DNA from: Bin5 sp965207495
Lineage (GTDB): Bacteria; Chloroflexota; Anaerolineae; Caldilineales; Caldilineaceae
NCBI GenBank assembly: GCA_965207495.1
Contig: OZ242287.1
Location: forward strand, 1,488,001 to 1,552,000
Reading direction: 5' to 3'
Length of the DNA stretch: 64,000 nucleotides
Shown here: positions 17,347 through 26,135 of the stretch, piece after piece
Position numbering within the stretch: position 1 is the first letter of the stretch
Layout of the letters: every line of letters starts with the position of its first letter
Position numbers and translations under genes: made by a program
Notes under the pieces: generated by a model
What the model was told of the DNA's origin: nothing
What the model saw: the letters and a program-made list of their open reading frames with translations, nothing else
The model's database searches: none

Positions 17347-17724
17347 ATGATGGACAAAATTCTCACAAGATGGCGGAAAATACCCTACCTCCACTCAAGC
17401 CTCATCTTCACTCTCGCAGTCCTTCTCCTCGGCGACTGGCTCGGCGGCGGCTTCTTCCTAAACGACTTTCGCCTCCGCTACGCCTTCATGTGTATCGCCG
17501 TCTCCGCCGTCTACTTCCTCCAGGTACTGATCTACAAACGAAAAAGCCCGTCCGACGTCCTCGTCTCCCTCGCCATCTTCATCCCGGTCATCGCACTCTC
17601 AGTATGGCTGTCCTTCTCTCTATTCTCCGCCGACGCCTCCTCCAACTTCCTACCCATCCTTGTAGGCATGTTCTTCGCATTCGGCCTCGACCTTTGGGTC
17701 GCCAGAAGACACCGCCGACCATAG
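17347..17724 (+). CDS. Small multi-pass membrane protein, tandem paralog 3
   Basis: A 125-residue protein with the same layout as paralog 2: four hydrophobic segments, a basic loop after segment 2 (YKRKSPSDV) and a basic tail (ARRHRRP). The shared end is NFLPILVGMFFAFGLD. Unlike paralogs 1 and 2 its codons are strongly C-ended, like the surrounding genome. Either it has been resident longer or the copies diverged in composition after duplication. Function unknown. Confidence 0.6.
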   Translation: MMDKILTRWRKIPYLHSSLIFTLAVLLLGDWLGGGFFLNDFRLRYAFMCIAVSAVYFLQVLIYKRKSPSDVLVSLAIFIPVIALSVWLSFSLFSADASSNFLPILVGMFFAFGLDLWVARRHRRP

Positions 17725-17824
17725 CGCCCCCGCCGCAACTCTCCCATACCTCTTGCTGCAACCAAGCCACGATCATCTCCAGTCCCGATCTCTGTGAGCC
17801 CAATCGGTGTCACTCTCTCCTCTC

Positions 17825-17975
17825 TCCTCTTCACTCTCTCCTTGCCTTTGGGCGTTCGGGCCTTCGGCCCTCTCTTGTGCAGGGGCTGCGCCCCCGCAAC
17901 GCCCCGCCCTTGCTAGCCACCGTGTGTATTCTTCCCCAGCATTGTGTCTAGCCAACAGTGTCTACCCCCCATATG
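17825..17975. repeat. Dispersed repeat family A, copy 2
   Basis: Nearly the same as copy 1 (5030-5190), from the CTCTCCTC tract through both hairpins to the GTGTCTAGCCAA segment. It fills part of the 504-bp gap between 17725 and 18228, which otherwise holds a short heptamer tract (17989-18008) and the REP hairpin at 18050. Confidence 0.85.
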
Positions 17976-18049
17976 ATGTCTCGTGCCGCTACCCACTAAC
18001 CACTGCAGTTTGCTGCGCCCGCCCGCCTTCCCCCTCAAATGACCTGTAG

Positions 18050-18070
18050 GGGCAGGCCTTGTGCCTGCCC
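18050..18070. repeat. REP-like hairpin GGGCAGGC-CTTGT-GCCTGCCC
   Basis: A perfect eight-bp stem with loop CTTGT. Partner of the hairpin at 14201-14221. Confidence 0.75.
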
Positions 18071-18228
18071 TGTGCCCCTTTTGTCAACGGGCCCACGTTA
18101 CGGCCAGGCCCCTGCCCTAAGTCTCTCCAAGAGCCGGAAGTCAACTCCTGCCACCTATTGCATAATCCCCCCGATAATCCCCCCGCCAGCCTGTTCCCAC
18201 TGCTTGGGACTGGAAATTCGGCGGTTTT

Positions 18229-18471
18229 ATGAAGAAACGGCGGGTCCTTGTTGCCTTGAAGAACGGAGTTTCCTTCGCTGGCCTATTTGGTAGGGAATCA
18301 TTTGCAGCCTCCAGTCCGGAAGAAAGAGACTTGTATATCCAGTGGACTAATGATATTAACGAAGATGGAACTTGGTCTTTCGCAGGTGAAAAAGGTGTCT
18401 TGATAACTGCTGACGAAGTCAGCACGTTAGAGTTCTGGGACTATTCCCCTGAGGAGAAACTACATGCATAA
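18229..18471 (+). CDS. Small protein resembling the C-terminal part of DUF6338 proteins
   Basis: An 80-residue protein. The pattern 'L-x-N-G-V-S-F-A-G-L-F-G', then SPEERDLYIQW, then KGVLITADEVSTLEFWD matches my memory of the C-terminal domain of DUF6338 membrane proteins. Their N-terminal membrane segments are absent here, so this is either a free-standing domain or a truncated remnant. ATG 18229 has no strong Shine-Dalgarno. GC is lower than in neighbours. It overlaps the next small gene by eight bases, which suggests translational coupling and a functional pair. The family assignment needs a profile search; role unknown. Confidence 0.5.
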   Translation: MKKRRVLVALKNGVSFAGLFGRESFAASSPEERDLYIQWTNDINEDGTWSFAGEKGVLITADEVSTLEFWDYSPEEKLHA

Positions 18472-18652
18472 GCGTGACGGTAGAAAGTCATTTGGAAAGG
18501 GATATCAGCCAAAAGGAAGCAAGGATTCCCCCAAGAGCCCGCCCACCAACACGCCAAACCAGTTGAGCAGTGGATTCAGACGATCGCAGTCCCATACACA
18601 GACGCAACCTTCTGATGGACCTCCTGCCTCCTCTTCTTCTCAGAAGAAGTAG
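18464..18652 (+). CDS. Small Ser/Gln/Pro-rich protein, coupled to the preceding gene
   Basis: A 62-residue, probably disordered protein. Residues 1-20 are basic and contain GKGYQPKG; the rest is rich in Ser, Pro, Gln and Thr and ends in KK. ATG 18464 lies inside the last codons of the previous gene, with GAGGAG nine bases upstream (18451-18456), a clear sign of coupled translation. There is no domain, signal peptide or membrane segment. Function unknown. Together with the previous gene it looks like a low-GC, possibly transferred, two-gene module. Confidence 0.45.
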   Translation: MHKRDGRKSFGKGYQPKGSKDSPKSPPTNTPNQLSSGFRRSQSHTQTQPSDGPPASSSSQKK

Positions 18653-19103
18653 AATTCGCCTGCGAATTACGTTTTTCCTATTACCCTGAACTGAAGGACG
18701 ACCTGAAGTCACGCCCCGCCCGCTACCGACCCGTTACCTCAACCTCTCCGAGAGCCCGCCCCATTTCGAACCGCACCTAACCCCACCGGTCCCATCCCCT
18801 ACCGCAATCCCTCTACGCCCTGCCCATCCCTCCCACCACCCCCAAAAACGTCACCCCATCGCCTCCCATCCCGAAAATCCCCGAAAATCCCGCAAATCCT
18901 GATTCAGACAACAACCACCCTACAAAATGCCAAGCCGCCTAAGTCGGTGTAAAATAAGGCAAACACCTTCCCCCCAACCCCTGCACGCCGCCAAAAGGGC
19001 ACGCGCCCCGAATTCACCCGTCCACAGCCCAGAGCAGACACACAAACGCACCCAACAGCACCGCCTTCACATCCCAACACTCCACCCCACACGAGGATCT
19101 ACC
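18653..19103. other. Non-coding C-rich stretch
   Basis: No convincing gene. The sequence is poor in G and rich in C and A on the + strand (long CCC/ACC runs) and includes a small direct repeat (CCCGAAAATCC twice, 18871-18892). The promoter of the enolase-superfamily gene should be near the right end, but no clear boxes are seen. Confidence 0.5.
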
Positions 19104-20270
19104 ATGGCCGACCCAATCATCACCAAAATCGAAATTCACACCTATGAAAGCGAGAGAGTAAACCTCGGCAAAGACTACAACGGCTTCAACCTCGTCTACG
19201 AGCCGGGCAGCCGCATCAAGGCCCAGGGCAGCATCCTCCGCATCGAAACCGACCAGGGCATCGTCGGCGAATACGCTGGCGGCGGTGGCGCCGATGCCGC
19301 AACCATTCCCACCTTTGCGCACTTTCTCATCGGACGCAGCGCCCTCCAGCGCGAACTTATCTATACCGAATTAAAACGCGCCCTGCGCCAGGTCGCCCGC
19401 ATCGGCATGGCGCCCATCGACATCGCTCTCTGGGACATCGCCGGCAAACTATACGACCAGCCCGTCTACAAACTGCTCGGCGGCTACAAAGAAAGCATCC
19501 CCTGCTACGCCAGCACCTACCACGGCGACCACCAGCCCGACGGCCTCTCAACACCCGAAGCCTTCGCCGACTTCGCCGAACAGTGCCTCGAGCTCGGCTA
19601 TCCCGCCTTCAAAATCCACGGCTGGGGCCGCGCGCCCGTCAGCCAGGAAGTCGCCAACGTCCACGCCGTCGGCAAACGCGTCGGCGACAAAATGGACCTC
19701 ATGCTCGACCCCGCCTGCGAGCTCATGACCTTCGGCGACGCCGTCAAAGTCGGCTGGGCCTGCGACGAAAACCGCTTCTTCTGGTACGAGGACCCCTACC
19801 GCGACGGCGGCATCTCCCAGTTCGCCCACCGCAAGCTGCGCCAGCTGATCAACACGCCCATCCTCCAGACCGAGCATGTCCGCTCCCTCGAGCCCCACAT
19901 CGACTTCGCCCTCGCCGACGCCACCGACTACGTGCGCGGCGATGTCGGCTACGACGGCATTACCGGCGTAATGAAGCTCGCCCACGCCTGCGAAGCCCTC
20001 GGCATCGATCTCGAATTCCACGGCCCCGGCCCCGCCCAGCGCCAGTGCATGGCCGCCATCCGCAACACCAACTACTACGAGATGGGCCTGCTCCACCCCA
20101 AGGCGCCCGCCAGCCACGTGCCCGAACTGTACATCGACTACGTAGACGACCTCGAAGCCATCGACGCCAACGGCCACGTCTCCATCCCCCAAGGTCCCGG
20201 ACTCGGCGTTGACATAAACTGGGATTGGGTAGAGCGAAATCGCGTGTCAGTGGTAGAATACGGCAACTGA
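19104..20270 (+). CDS. Mandelate racemase/muconate lactonizing enzyme superfamily protein
   Basis: A 388-residue enolase-superfamily enzyme. The N-terminal capping domain (1-~130) is followed by the barrel. Base and metal ligands are K170-x-H172 (AFKIHGWG), D202 (LMLDPA), E229 (FWYEDP) and the QTEHVR segment near 257. KxH instead of KxK, together with the WYEDP and EH motifs, points to the acid-sugar dehydratase side of the superfamily. ATG 19104 has GAGGAT upstream. The long open extension back to 18927 lies in the C-rich non-coding stretch and is rejected. It is followed by an aldolase-type gene and a sulfatase, consistent with a sugar-acid pathway. Confidence 0.87.
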   Translation: MADPIITKIEIHTYESERVNLGKDYNGFNLVYEPGSRIKAQGSILRIETDQGIVGEYAGGGGADAATIPTFAHFLIGRSALQRELIYTELKRALRQVARIGMAPIDIALWDIAGKLYDQPVYKLLGGYKESIPCYASTYHGDHQPDGLSTPEAFADFAEQCLELGYPAFKIHGWGRAPVSQEVANVHAVGKRVGDKMDLMLDPACELMTFGDAVKVGWACDENRFFWYEDPYRDGGISQFAHRKLRQLINTPILQTEHVRSLEPHIDFALADATDYVRGDVGYDGITGVMKLAHACEALGIDLEFHGPGPAQRQCMAAIRNTNYYEMGLLHPKAPASHVPELYIDYVDDLEAIDANGHVSIPQGPGLGVDINWDWVERNRVSVVEYGN

Positions 20271-20354
20271 CAACGCACGACGCAACTTCATACTGCAGAC
20301 TCAAGAATCGGTAAACACGCAGCCGAACCGCCTGCGTTCCCAGGAGGAGCCACG

Positions 20355-21311
20355 ATGACTGTCGCCACTGCCCCCCAACTCTCAACCAATCAGCTGCTGT
20401 CCGCGCTCGAAGGCGTGACCGCCATCCCCTGCGCACCATACCGCGCCGGCAGCATCGACTACGACGCCCATCTCAAAAATGTGCGCTACCTGATGCAGAC
20501 CAACAACCTGAGTGAAGGCCGCCCCCGCGTGCTCTCAATAGCCGGCACCAGCCCCATCCACCAGATGACCCGCGCCGAGCAGGTCCGCATGGTCGACGTC
20601 ACCACCCGCGCCATGGGCAACGAGGGCGTTTACGTCGCCGGCGTGATGCCCAGTCCCCTGGCAGATGCCAAGGACCTCATCGGCGAGCTCAATGGCCTCC
20701 AGCGTCCGCCCGACGCCTATCTCATCATGCCCCTCGCCGGCGTCTACGACCCCGACGGCATGTACAGCGAATTCATGGCCTTTGGCGAAGAGGTGGACGA
20801 CCGCTTCGGCGCCCGTCTCATCTACTACTTCAAAGACAGCCGCGACCTGTCGCAGATGGGTCAGCTCTTCCGCGATTCCGAAGCCTTCGTCGGCGTGAAG
20901 GTGGGCACAAGCGAAGACGACGTCCAGCCGCTCGTGCAGGCCATCGGCGTTAACGGCCTCGTCATCTGGGGCATCGGCGACCGCTGCACCCGCGCCTCCC
21001 AGCTCGGCACCAAGGGCCACACATCCGGCATCGCCGTCGCCTACTCCAAGGCCTCCGACGCCATCAACAACGCCCAGCGCGCCGGCGACCACGCCGAATC
21101 CCAGCGCGTCGAAGACGCCATCTTCGCGCTCGAAGAACTTCGCTTCCGCGACGGCCGCCGTTACAACTACTCCGCTGTCATCTCCGCCATGGACCAGTGC
21201 GGCTTCGACGACATCGACGGCGGCGAAGGCGCGCCCTTCAACCCGCCCGTCCCCGCCGAGATCAGCCGCGAAGTGAAGGCCGCCATCGCCGACCTGGCGC
21301 AATACCACTAG
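20355..21311 (+). CDS. Dihydrodipicolinate synthase/N-acetylneuraminate lyase family protein
   Basis: A 318-residue class I aldolase barrel. The Schiff-base lysine is K182, in FVGVKVGTS. The conserved tyrosine is in RLIYYFKD (157/158), and the pyruvate-binding region corresponds to AGTSPIHQMT. Given its place after a sugar-acid dehydratase-like enzyme, it is more likely a 2-keto-3-deoxy-sugar-acid aldolase or dehydratase than a lysine-biosynthesis enzyme. That is inference. AGGAGG lies nine bases before ATG 20355. The next gene, a sulfatase, starts 16 bp after the stop. Confidence 0.85.
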   Translation: MTVATAPQLSTNQLLSALEGVTAIPCAPYRAGSIDYDAHLKNVRYLMQTNNLSEGRPRVLSIAGTSPIHQMTRAEQVRMVDVTTRAMGNEGVYVAGVMPSPLADAKDLIGELNGLQRPPDAYLIMPLAGVYDPDGMYSEFMAFGEEVDDRFGARLIYYFKDSRDLSQMGQLFRDSEAFVGVKVGTSEDDVQPLVQAIGVNGLVIWGIGDRCTRASQLGTKGHTSGIAVAYSKASDAINNAQRAGDHAESQRVEDAIFALEELRFRDGRRYNYSAVISAMDQCGFDDIDGGEGAPFNPPVPAEISREVKAAIADLAQYH

Positions 21312-21327
21312 AGGCTGGAGTCCTGCT

Positions 21328-22833
21328 ATGGCATCCCAATCCCACCGCGGTCCGGACGCGCCGTCTGTTCTGCTGATTTCAACCGACCACTGGCCCGCCC
21401 ACCTGATGGGCGGGGCCGGCCATCCCGCAATCCGCACTCCCACCCTCGACAGCCTCGCCGGCGCCGGCGTCCGCTACACCAACGCATACGCCGAGTGCCC
21501 TGTCTGCATCCCGGCCCGTCGCACCCTCATGACCGGCGCCACCACCCGCACCCACGGCGACCGTGTCTTCAAGGTTCAGGAGCCAATGCCCCAGCTGCCG
21601 ACCGTCGCCCAGACCTTCCGCGACAGCGGCTACCAGGCCTACGCCGTCGGCAAGCTGCACGTCTTCCCCCAACGCGATCGCATCGGCTTCGACGACGTCA
21701 TCCTCGCCGAAGAGGGACGCCCCATCCTCGGCGCAATCGACGACTACGAGCTCTGGCTCGGCGAAGAGGGCCATCCCGGCCGCTCCTTCGCCCACGGCAT
21801 GAGCAACAACGAATACAGCTACCGCCCCTGGCACTTGTCCGAAGAGACCCACGTCACCAACTGGGCCACCGACCAGATGTGCCGCATGATCCGCCGCCGT
21901 GACCCCACCCGGCCCGGCTTCTGGTTCCTCTCCTACTGCCATCCCCACCCGCCGCTCGTCCCCCTCGAGTGGTACTATAATCTCTACCGCGACGTGGACA
22001 TTCCACTCCCCATCCAAGCCGCCTGGTCACAGGACTTTGACAGCCTGCCCTACGCGCTCCAGATGATCCAGACCCGTTACGGCACGAGCTTCAGTGACGA
22101 GGAGCTTCAAGGCATCCACCGTGCCTTCTACGCGCTCTGTACCCATATCGACCACCAGCTGCGCCGCGTCATCGGCACCCTGCGCGAGGAAAGGCTGCTC
22201 GACAACACCATCATCTGCTTCACCAGCGACCACGGCGACATGCTCGGCCAGCACGGCCTCTGGGCCAAGCGTCTCTACTACGAGCAATCCGCCAACATCC
22301 CCATGCTGCTCCTAGGTCCCGCCGGCGACGAACGCGCGCCCGCCGGCACCCAGGACGACCGCCTCGTCGGCTGGCAGGACGTCATGCCCACCCTGCTCGA
22401 CCTCGCCGGCATTCCGATCCCGGAGACTGTCGAAGGCAAGTCAATGGTCGGAGACGCGCAGCGCCCCTATCTCTTCGGTGAAGTCGGCGAAGGACCCATG
22501 GCCTCGCGCATGATCCGGCAGGACCAGTACAAACTCATCTACTACCCAACCGGCAACCGTTTCCAACTCTTCGATCTCGAAGCCGACCCGCAGGAAATGA
22601 ACGACCTGAGCGGTGCGGAGAGCCACGCCCCCCTGCGCCAAAGCCTAACCGCGCTTCTCGTAAACGAACTCTATGGCAACGATGAAGAGTGGCTGCAGGA
22701 CGGCGAACTCGTCGGCCTGCCCGAAAAAGAGTGGCAGCCCGTCAAAAACCGGGAGCTCTCAGGCCAGCGCGGCCTGCACTGGCCCCCGCCGCCTCTGGAC
22801 CTTTCAGGCAAACAGGTAGGCATGCCAGGATGA
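21328..22833 (+). CDS. Type I sulfatase (formylglycine-dependent)
   Basis: A 501-residue sulfatase. C60 in CIPARRTLMTG is the formylglycine precursor (C-x-P-x-R). Metal ligands are seen in LISTDHW (D20) and TSDHGDMLGQHG. It is paralogous to, but clearly different from, the sulfatase at 14345, having CIPAR rather than CMPSR. No export signal is visible. It is cotranscribed with the enolase-superfamily and aldolase-type genes, so the substrate may be a sulfated sugar or sugar acid. The C-terminal ~60 residues (LVNELYGNDEEWLQDG and beyond) form the usual small subdomain. Confidence 0.9.
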   Translation: MASQSHRGPDAPSVLLISTDHWPAHLMGGAGHPAIRTPTLDSLAGAGVRYTNAYAECPVCIPARRTLMTGATTRTHGDRVFKVQEPMPQLPTVAQTFRDSGYQAYAVGKLHVFPQRDRIGFDDVILAEEGRPILGAIDDYELWLGEEGHPGRSFAHGMSNNEYSYRPWHLSEETHVTNWATDQMCRMIRRRDPTRPGFWFLSYCHPHPPLVPLEWYYNLYRDVDIPLPIQAAWSQDFDSLPYALQMIQTRYGTSFSDEELQGIHRAFYALCTHIDHQLRRVIGTLREERLLDNTIICFTSDHGDMLGQHGLWAKRLYYEQSANIPMLLLGPAGDERAPAGTQDDRLVGWQDVMPTLLDLAGIPIPETVEGKSMVGDAQRPYLFGEVGEGPMASRMIRQDQYKLIYYPTGNRFQLFDLEADPQEMNDLSGAESHAPLRQSLTALLVNELYGNDEEWLQDGELVGLPEKEWQPVKNRELSGQRGLHWPPPPLDLSGKQVGMPG

Positions 22834-22880
22834 CCGCGGGGGAATGAAAAAGGGGAGACTCGGCAGAAAGTGCAGCGCGG

Positions 22881-23072
22881 CTATGACGGCTCCCGGCCCG
22901 TCTCAGAGCAAAAAGCCAGGTAGTCGTCGATAGCCTCTCGGAACGCGATTTGCAGTTCCTCGACCGTGGCGCCTTCAAAATAGACGTTGTCGTAAGTGTC
23001 CGTTAACTGGCCGTGATAAATGCGGTCACGCTTGTCGTAGCGTACTGCAGCCGAAAATCCCTTGTAGTTCAT
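22881..23072 (-). CDS. Orphan HicB-like antitoxin domain protein
   Basis: A 63-residue protein. YKGFSAAVRYD, IYHGQL, FEGATVEELQIAFREAIDDYL and FCSETGREPS match the partial RNase-H-like fold of HicB antitoxins. In typical members the GREP segment continues into a C-terminal ribbon-helix-helix or helix-turn-helix DNA-binding part. Here a stop follows immediately. No hicA-like gene is found on either side. It is therefore an orphan, possibly truncated copy. AAAGGA precedes ATG 23072. It points toward the 3' end of the sulfatase gene, leaving a 47-bp gap. Confidence 0.7.
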   Translation of the reverse strand: MNYKGFSAAVRYDKRDRIYHGQLTDTYDNVYFEGATVEELQIAFREAIDDYLAFCSETGREPS

Positions 23073-23282
23073 TGTCCTTTTCCGTTCTTTTCTGACGATG
23101 TAGTCTCACGTTCGCCTGCTCCATCGCGAATCAGCCTGCGATTTCAATCTAATTCCCAATAGCCACCCAAAACCATGTCCGCCTTTAGCAATACGCAATA
23201 CGCGGATTCTCAACTCAAACGCACACTATCTCTGAGTATCACTTAAATCAAACAAATCCCAGTCCAGAAAGGGAACCATCCC

Positions 23283-24617
<1,335 letters not shown>

Positions 24618-24670
24618 GCGCCCCCCAATTTCAGGGCATGTCGCACAGGATCAAACAAGGAGACCATACA

Positions 24671-25408
24671 TTGACTGATTTTTCTGGTCAGAACGTAATC
24701 GTAACCGGCGCCAGCAGCGGCTTCGGCGAAGCGATCGCACTGAAATTCGCCGCCGCCGGCGCGCATGTGGCTATGATCGCCCGCCGCGAGGAAGTGCTCC
24801 GCGCCCTCGCCCAACGTATCGAGAACGACGGCGGCCGCGCCCTCGTATTCCCCTGCGATGTCGGCGAAGAGGCCCAGATCCGCGCCACTGTCAAAAAGAT
24901 CGACGCCGAGCTCGGCCCCATCCACGTGCTCGTCAACAACGCCGGCACCAACGTCACCAACCGCAGTATCGACGCCACCACCATGGACGACTGGCGCGTC
25001 GTCGCCGACGTCAATCTCGTCAGCGCCTATCTCTTCACCAACCTGCTCATGCCGCAGATGAAAGAACGCGGCGCCGGCACCATCATCAACATCGGCTCCC
25101 GCGCCGCCAACTATCCCAGCCTCCTCTCCGGCGTCGCCTACAGCAGCGCCAAACTGGGCATGCATGCCCTCAACCGCGTCACCAACGAAGAGGGCAACCC
25201 GCACGGCGTGCGCGCCTGCATCATCAACCCCGGCGTCACCGCCACCCCGCTCCTCGACCGTCGGCCTGTCCCGCCCCCCCAGGAAGCTCGCAAGCTCATG
25301 ATGCAGTCCGAAGACATCGCCGACACCGTCCTCTACGCCGCCGGCCTCCCCCTGCGCGCCAACGCCGAACGCATCGACCTCTACCCCACCAACACGGAGG
25401 TAGGCTGA
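24671..25408 (+). CDS. Short-chain dehydrogenase/reductase
   Basis: A 245-residue classical SDR. The cofactor motif is TGASSGFG, NNAG is present, and the catalytic Ser143, Tyr157 and Lys161 (YSSAK) are all in place. It would oxidise or reduce a hydroxyl/keto group with NAD(P). The start is best placed at TTG 24671, because AAGGAG (24657-24662) is eight bases upstream; the frame runs open to 24638 without such a site. Its 3' end contains GGAGG (25396-25400), which is the likely ribosome site of the next gene. It probably works with the adjacent Gfo/Idh/MocA enzyme. Confidence 0.86.
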   Translation: MTDFSGQNVIVTGASSGFGEAIALKFAAAGAHVAMIARREEVLRALAQRIENDGGRALVFPCDVGEEAQIRATVKKIDAELGPIHVLVNNAGTNVTNRSIDATTMDDWRVVADVNLVSAYLFTNLLMPQMKERGAGTIINIGSRAANYPSLLSGVAYSSAKLGMHALNRVTNEEGNPHGVRACIINPGVTATPLLDRRPVPPPQEARKLMMQSEDIADTVLYAAGLPLRANAERIDLYPTNTEVG

Positions 25409-25409
25409 C

Positions 25410-26084
25410 ATCGACAAAAAGATTGCGAAAGTACCGCCAGCCATCGCTGACATCGCCCCCGACGGGCAACTTACCCCGGCACAGCGACGCCGCTTTCTCA
25501 TCTCGATCGCCCTGCGCCGCCAGCAGCCCGGGACCGGCAGCGCGCCCCAATTCCTGCGCGAACGCTCGGCACTTTATTCGTGGCCAGATTTGCGTACCAT
25601 ACTCAAAGGTATCCGATGGGCTGTCGTCGGCGCAGTCGCCACCCGCGCCTACATGCCAGAGCGTATGACCAGGGATTTCAATATTCTTGTCCACCAACAG
25701 GAGGGAGAAATCGCGCTCGCCCGCCTGAAGGAAGCGGGTTACAAACTTGCGTCAAAACTGTCAATCCCTGGCTATGTGTTCAACGCCCCCGACGGCACCG
25801 AGGTCGACCTGCTCCTAATCCCCTTCCCCTGGATCGAAGAAGCCTTGCAACCCGGCCGAACCGACGCCGCTGGCTACCCGGTCCTGGACCTGCCTTATCT
25901 TGTGCTCATGAAAATGGAGACCTCGCGCACCCAGGACCTCGCCGACCTCTCGAAAATGCTGGGGCTCGCCACTGAGGAAGATCTGCGCCTGGTAAGGGAG
26001 ACGGTTGCACGCTTTATGCCCGATGCCGCCGAAGACCTTGAGTCCGTAATCCATCTGGGCGGCCTGGAGATGAATGGTACCTGA
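25410..26084 (+). CDS. Nucleotidyltransferase-fold protein, probable non-standard start
   Basis: A ~224-residue protein. The segment WAVVGAVATRAYMPERMTRD followed by FNIL resembles the G-x-A...R-x-T-x-D-x-D core of MNT/AbiEii-type nucleotidyltransferases, but the second Asp is Asn. A later VDLLL could supply the third acidic residue. The frame is open from a stop at 25401-25403, and the coding-like sequence begins DKKIAKVPPAIADIAP, yet no ATG, GTG or TTG occurs before TTG 25590. GGAGG at 25396-25400 is well placed for ATC 25410. If TTG 25590 were used, the protein would have 164 residues. Function unknown; possibly antitoxin- or toxin-related. Confidence 0.55.
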   Translation: MDKKIAKVPPAIADIAPDGQLTPAQRRRFLISIALRRQQPGTGSAPQFLRERSALYSWPDLRTILKGIRWAVVGAVATRAYMPERMTRDFNILVHQQEGEIALARLKEAGYKLASKLSIPGYVFNAPDGTEVDLLLIPFPWIEEALQPGRTDAAGYPVLDLPYLVLMKMETSRTQDLADLSKMLGLATEEDLRLVRETVARFMPDAAEDLESVIHLGGLEMNGT

Positions 26085-26135
26085 CCTGCTTTGCCGGGCA
26101 GGTCATAAACTGAACCGAGGATCTACCGCTTTCCT

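Noticed and set aside
18927..19103. N-terminal extension of the enolase-superfamily gene
   Set aside because: It is basic, proline-rich and not family-like, and a better ribosome site lies at ATG 19104.
22800..22880. Frameshifted continuation of the HicB-like gene
   Set aside because: The two other frames after the stop give no HicB C-terminal sequence.
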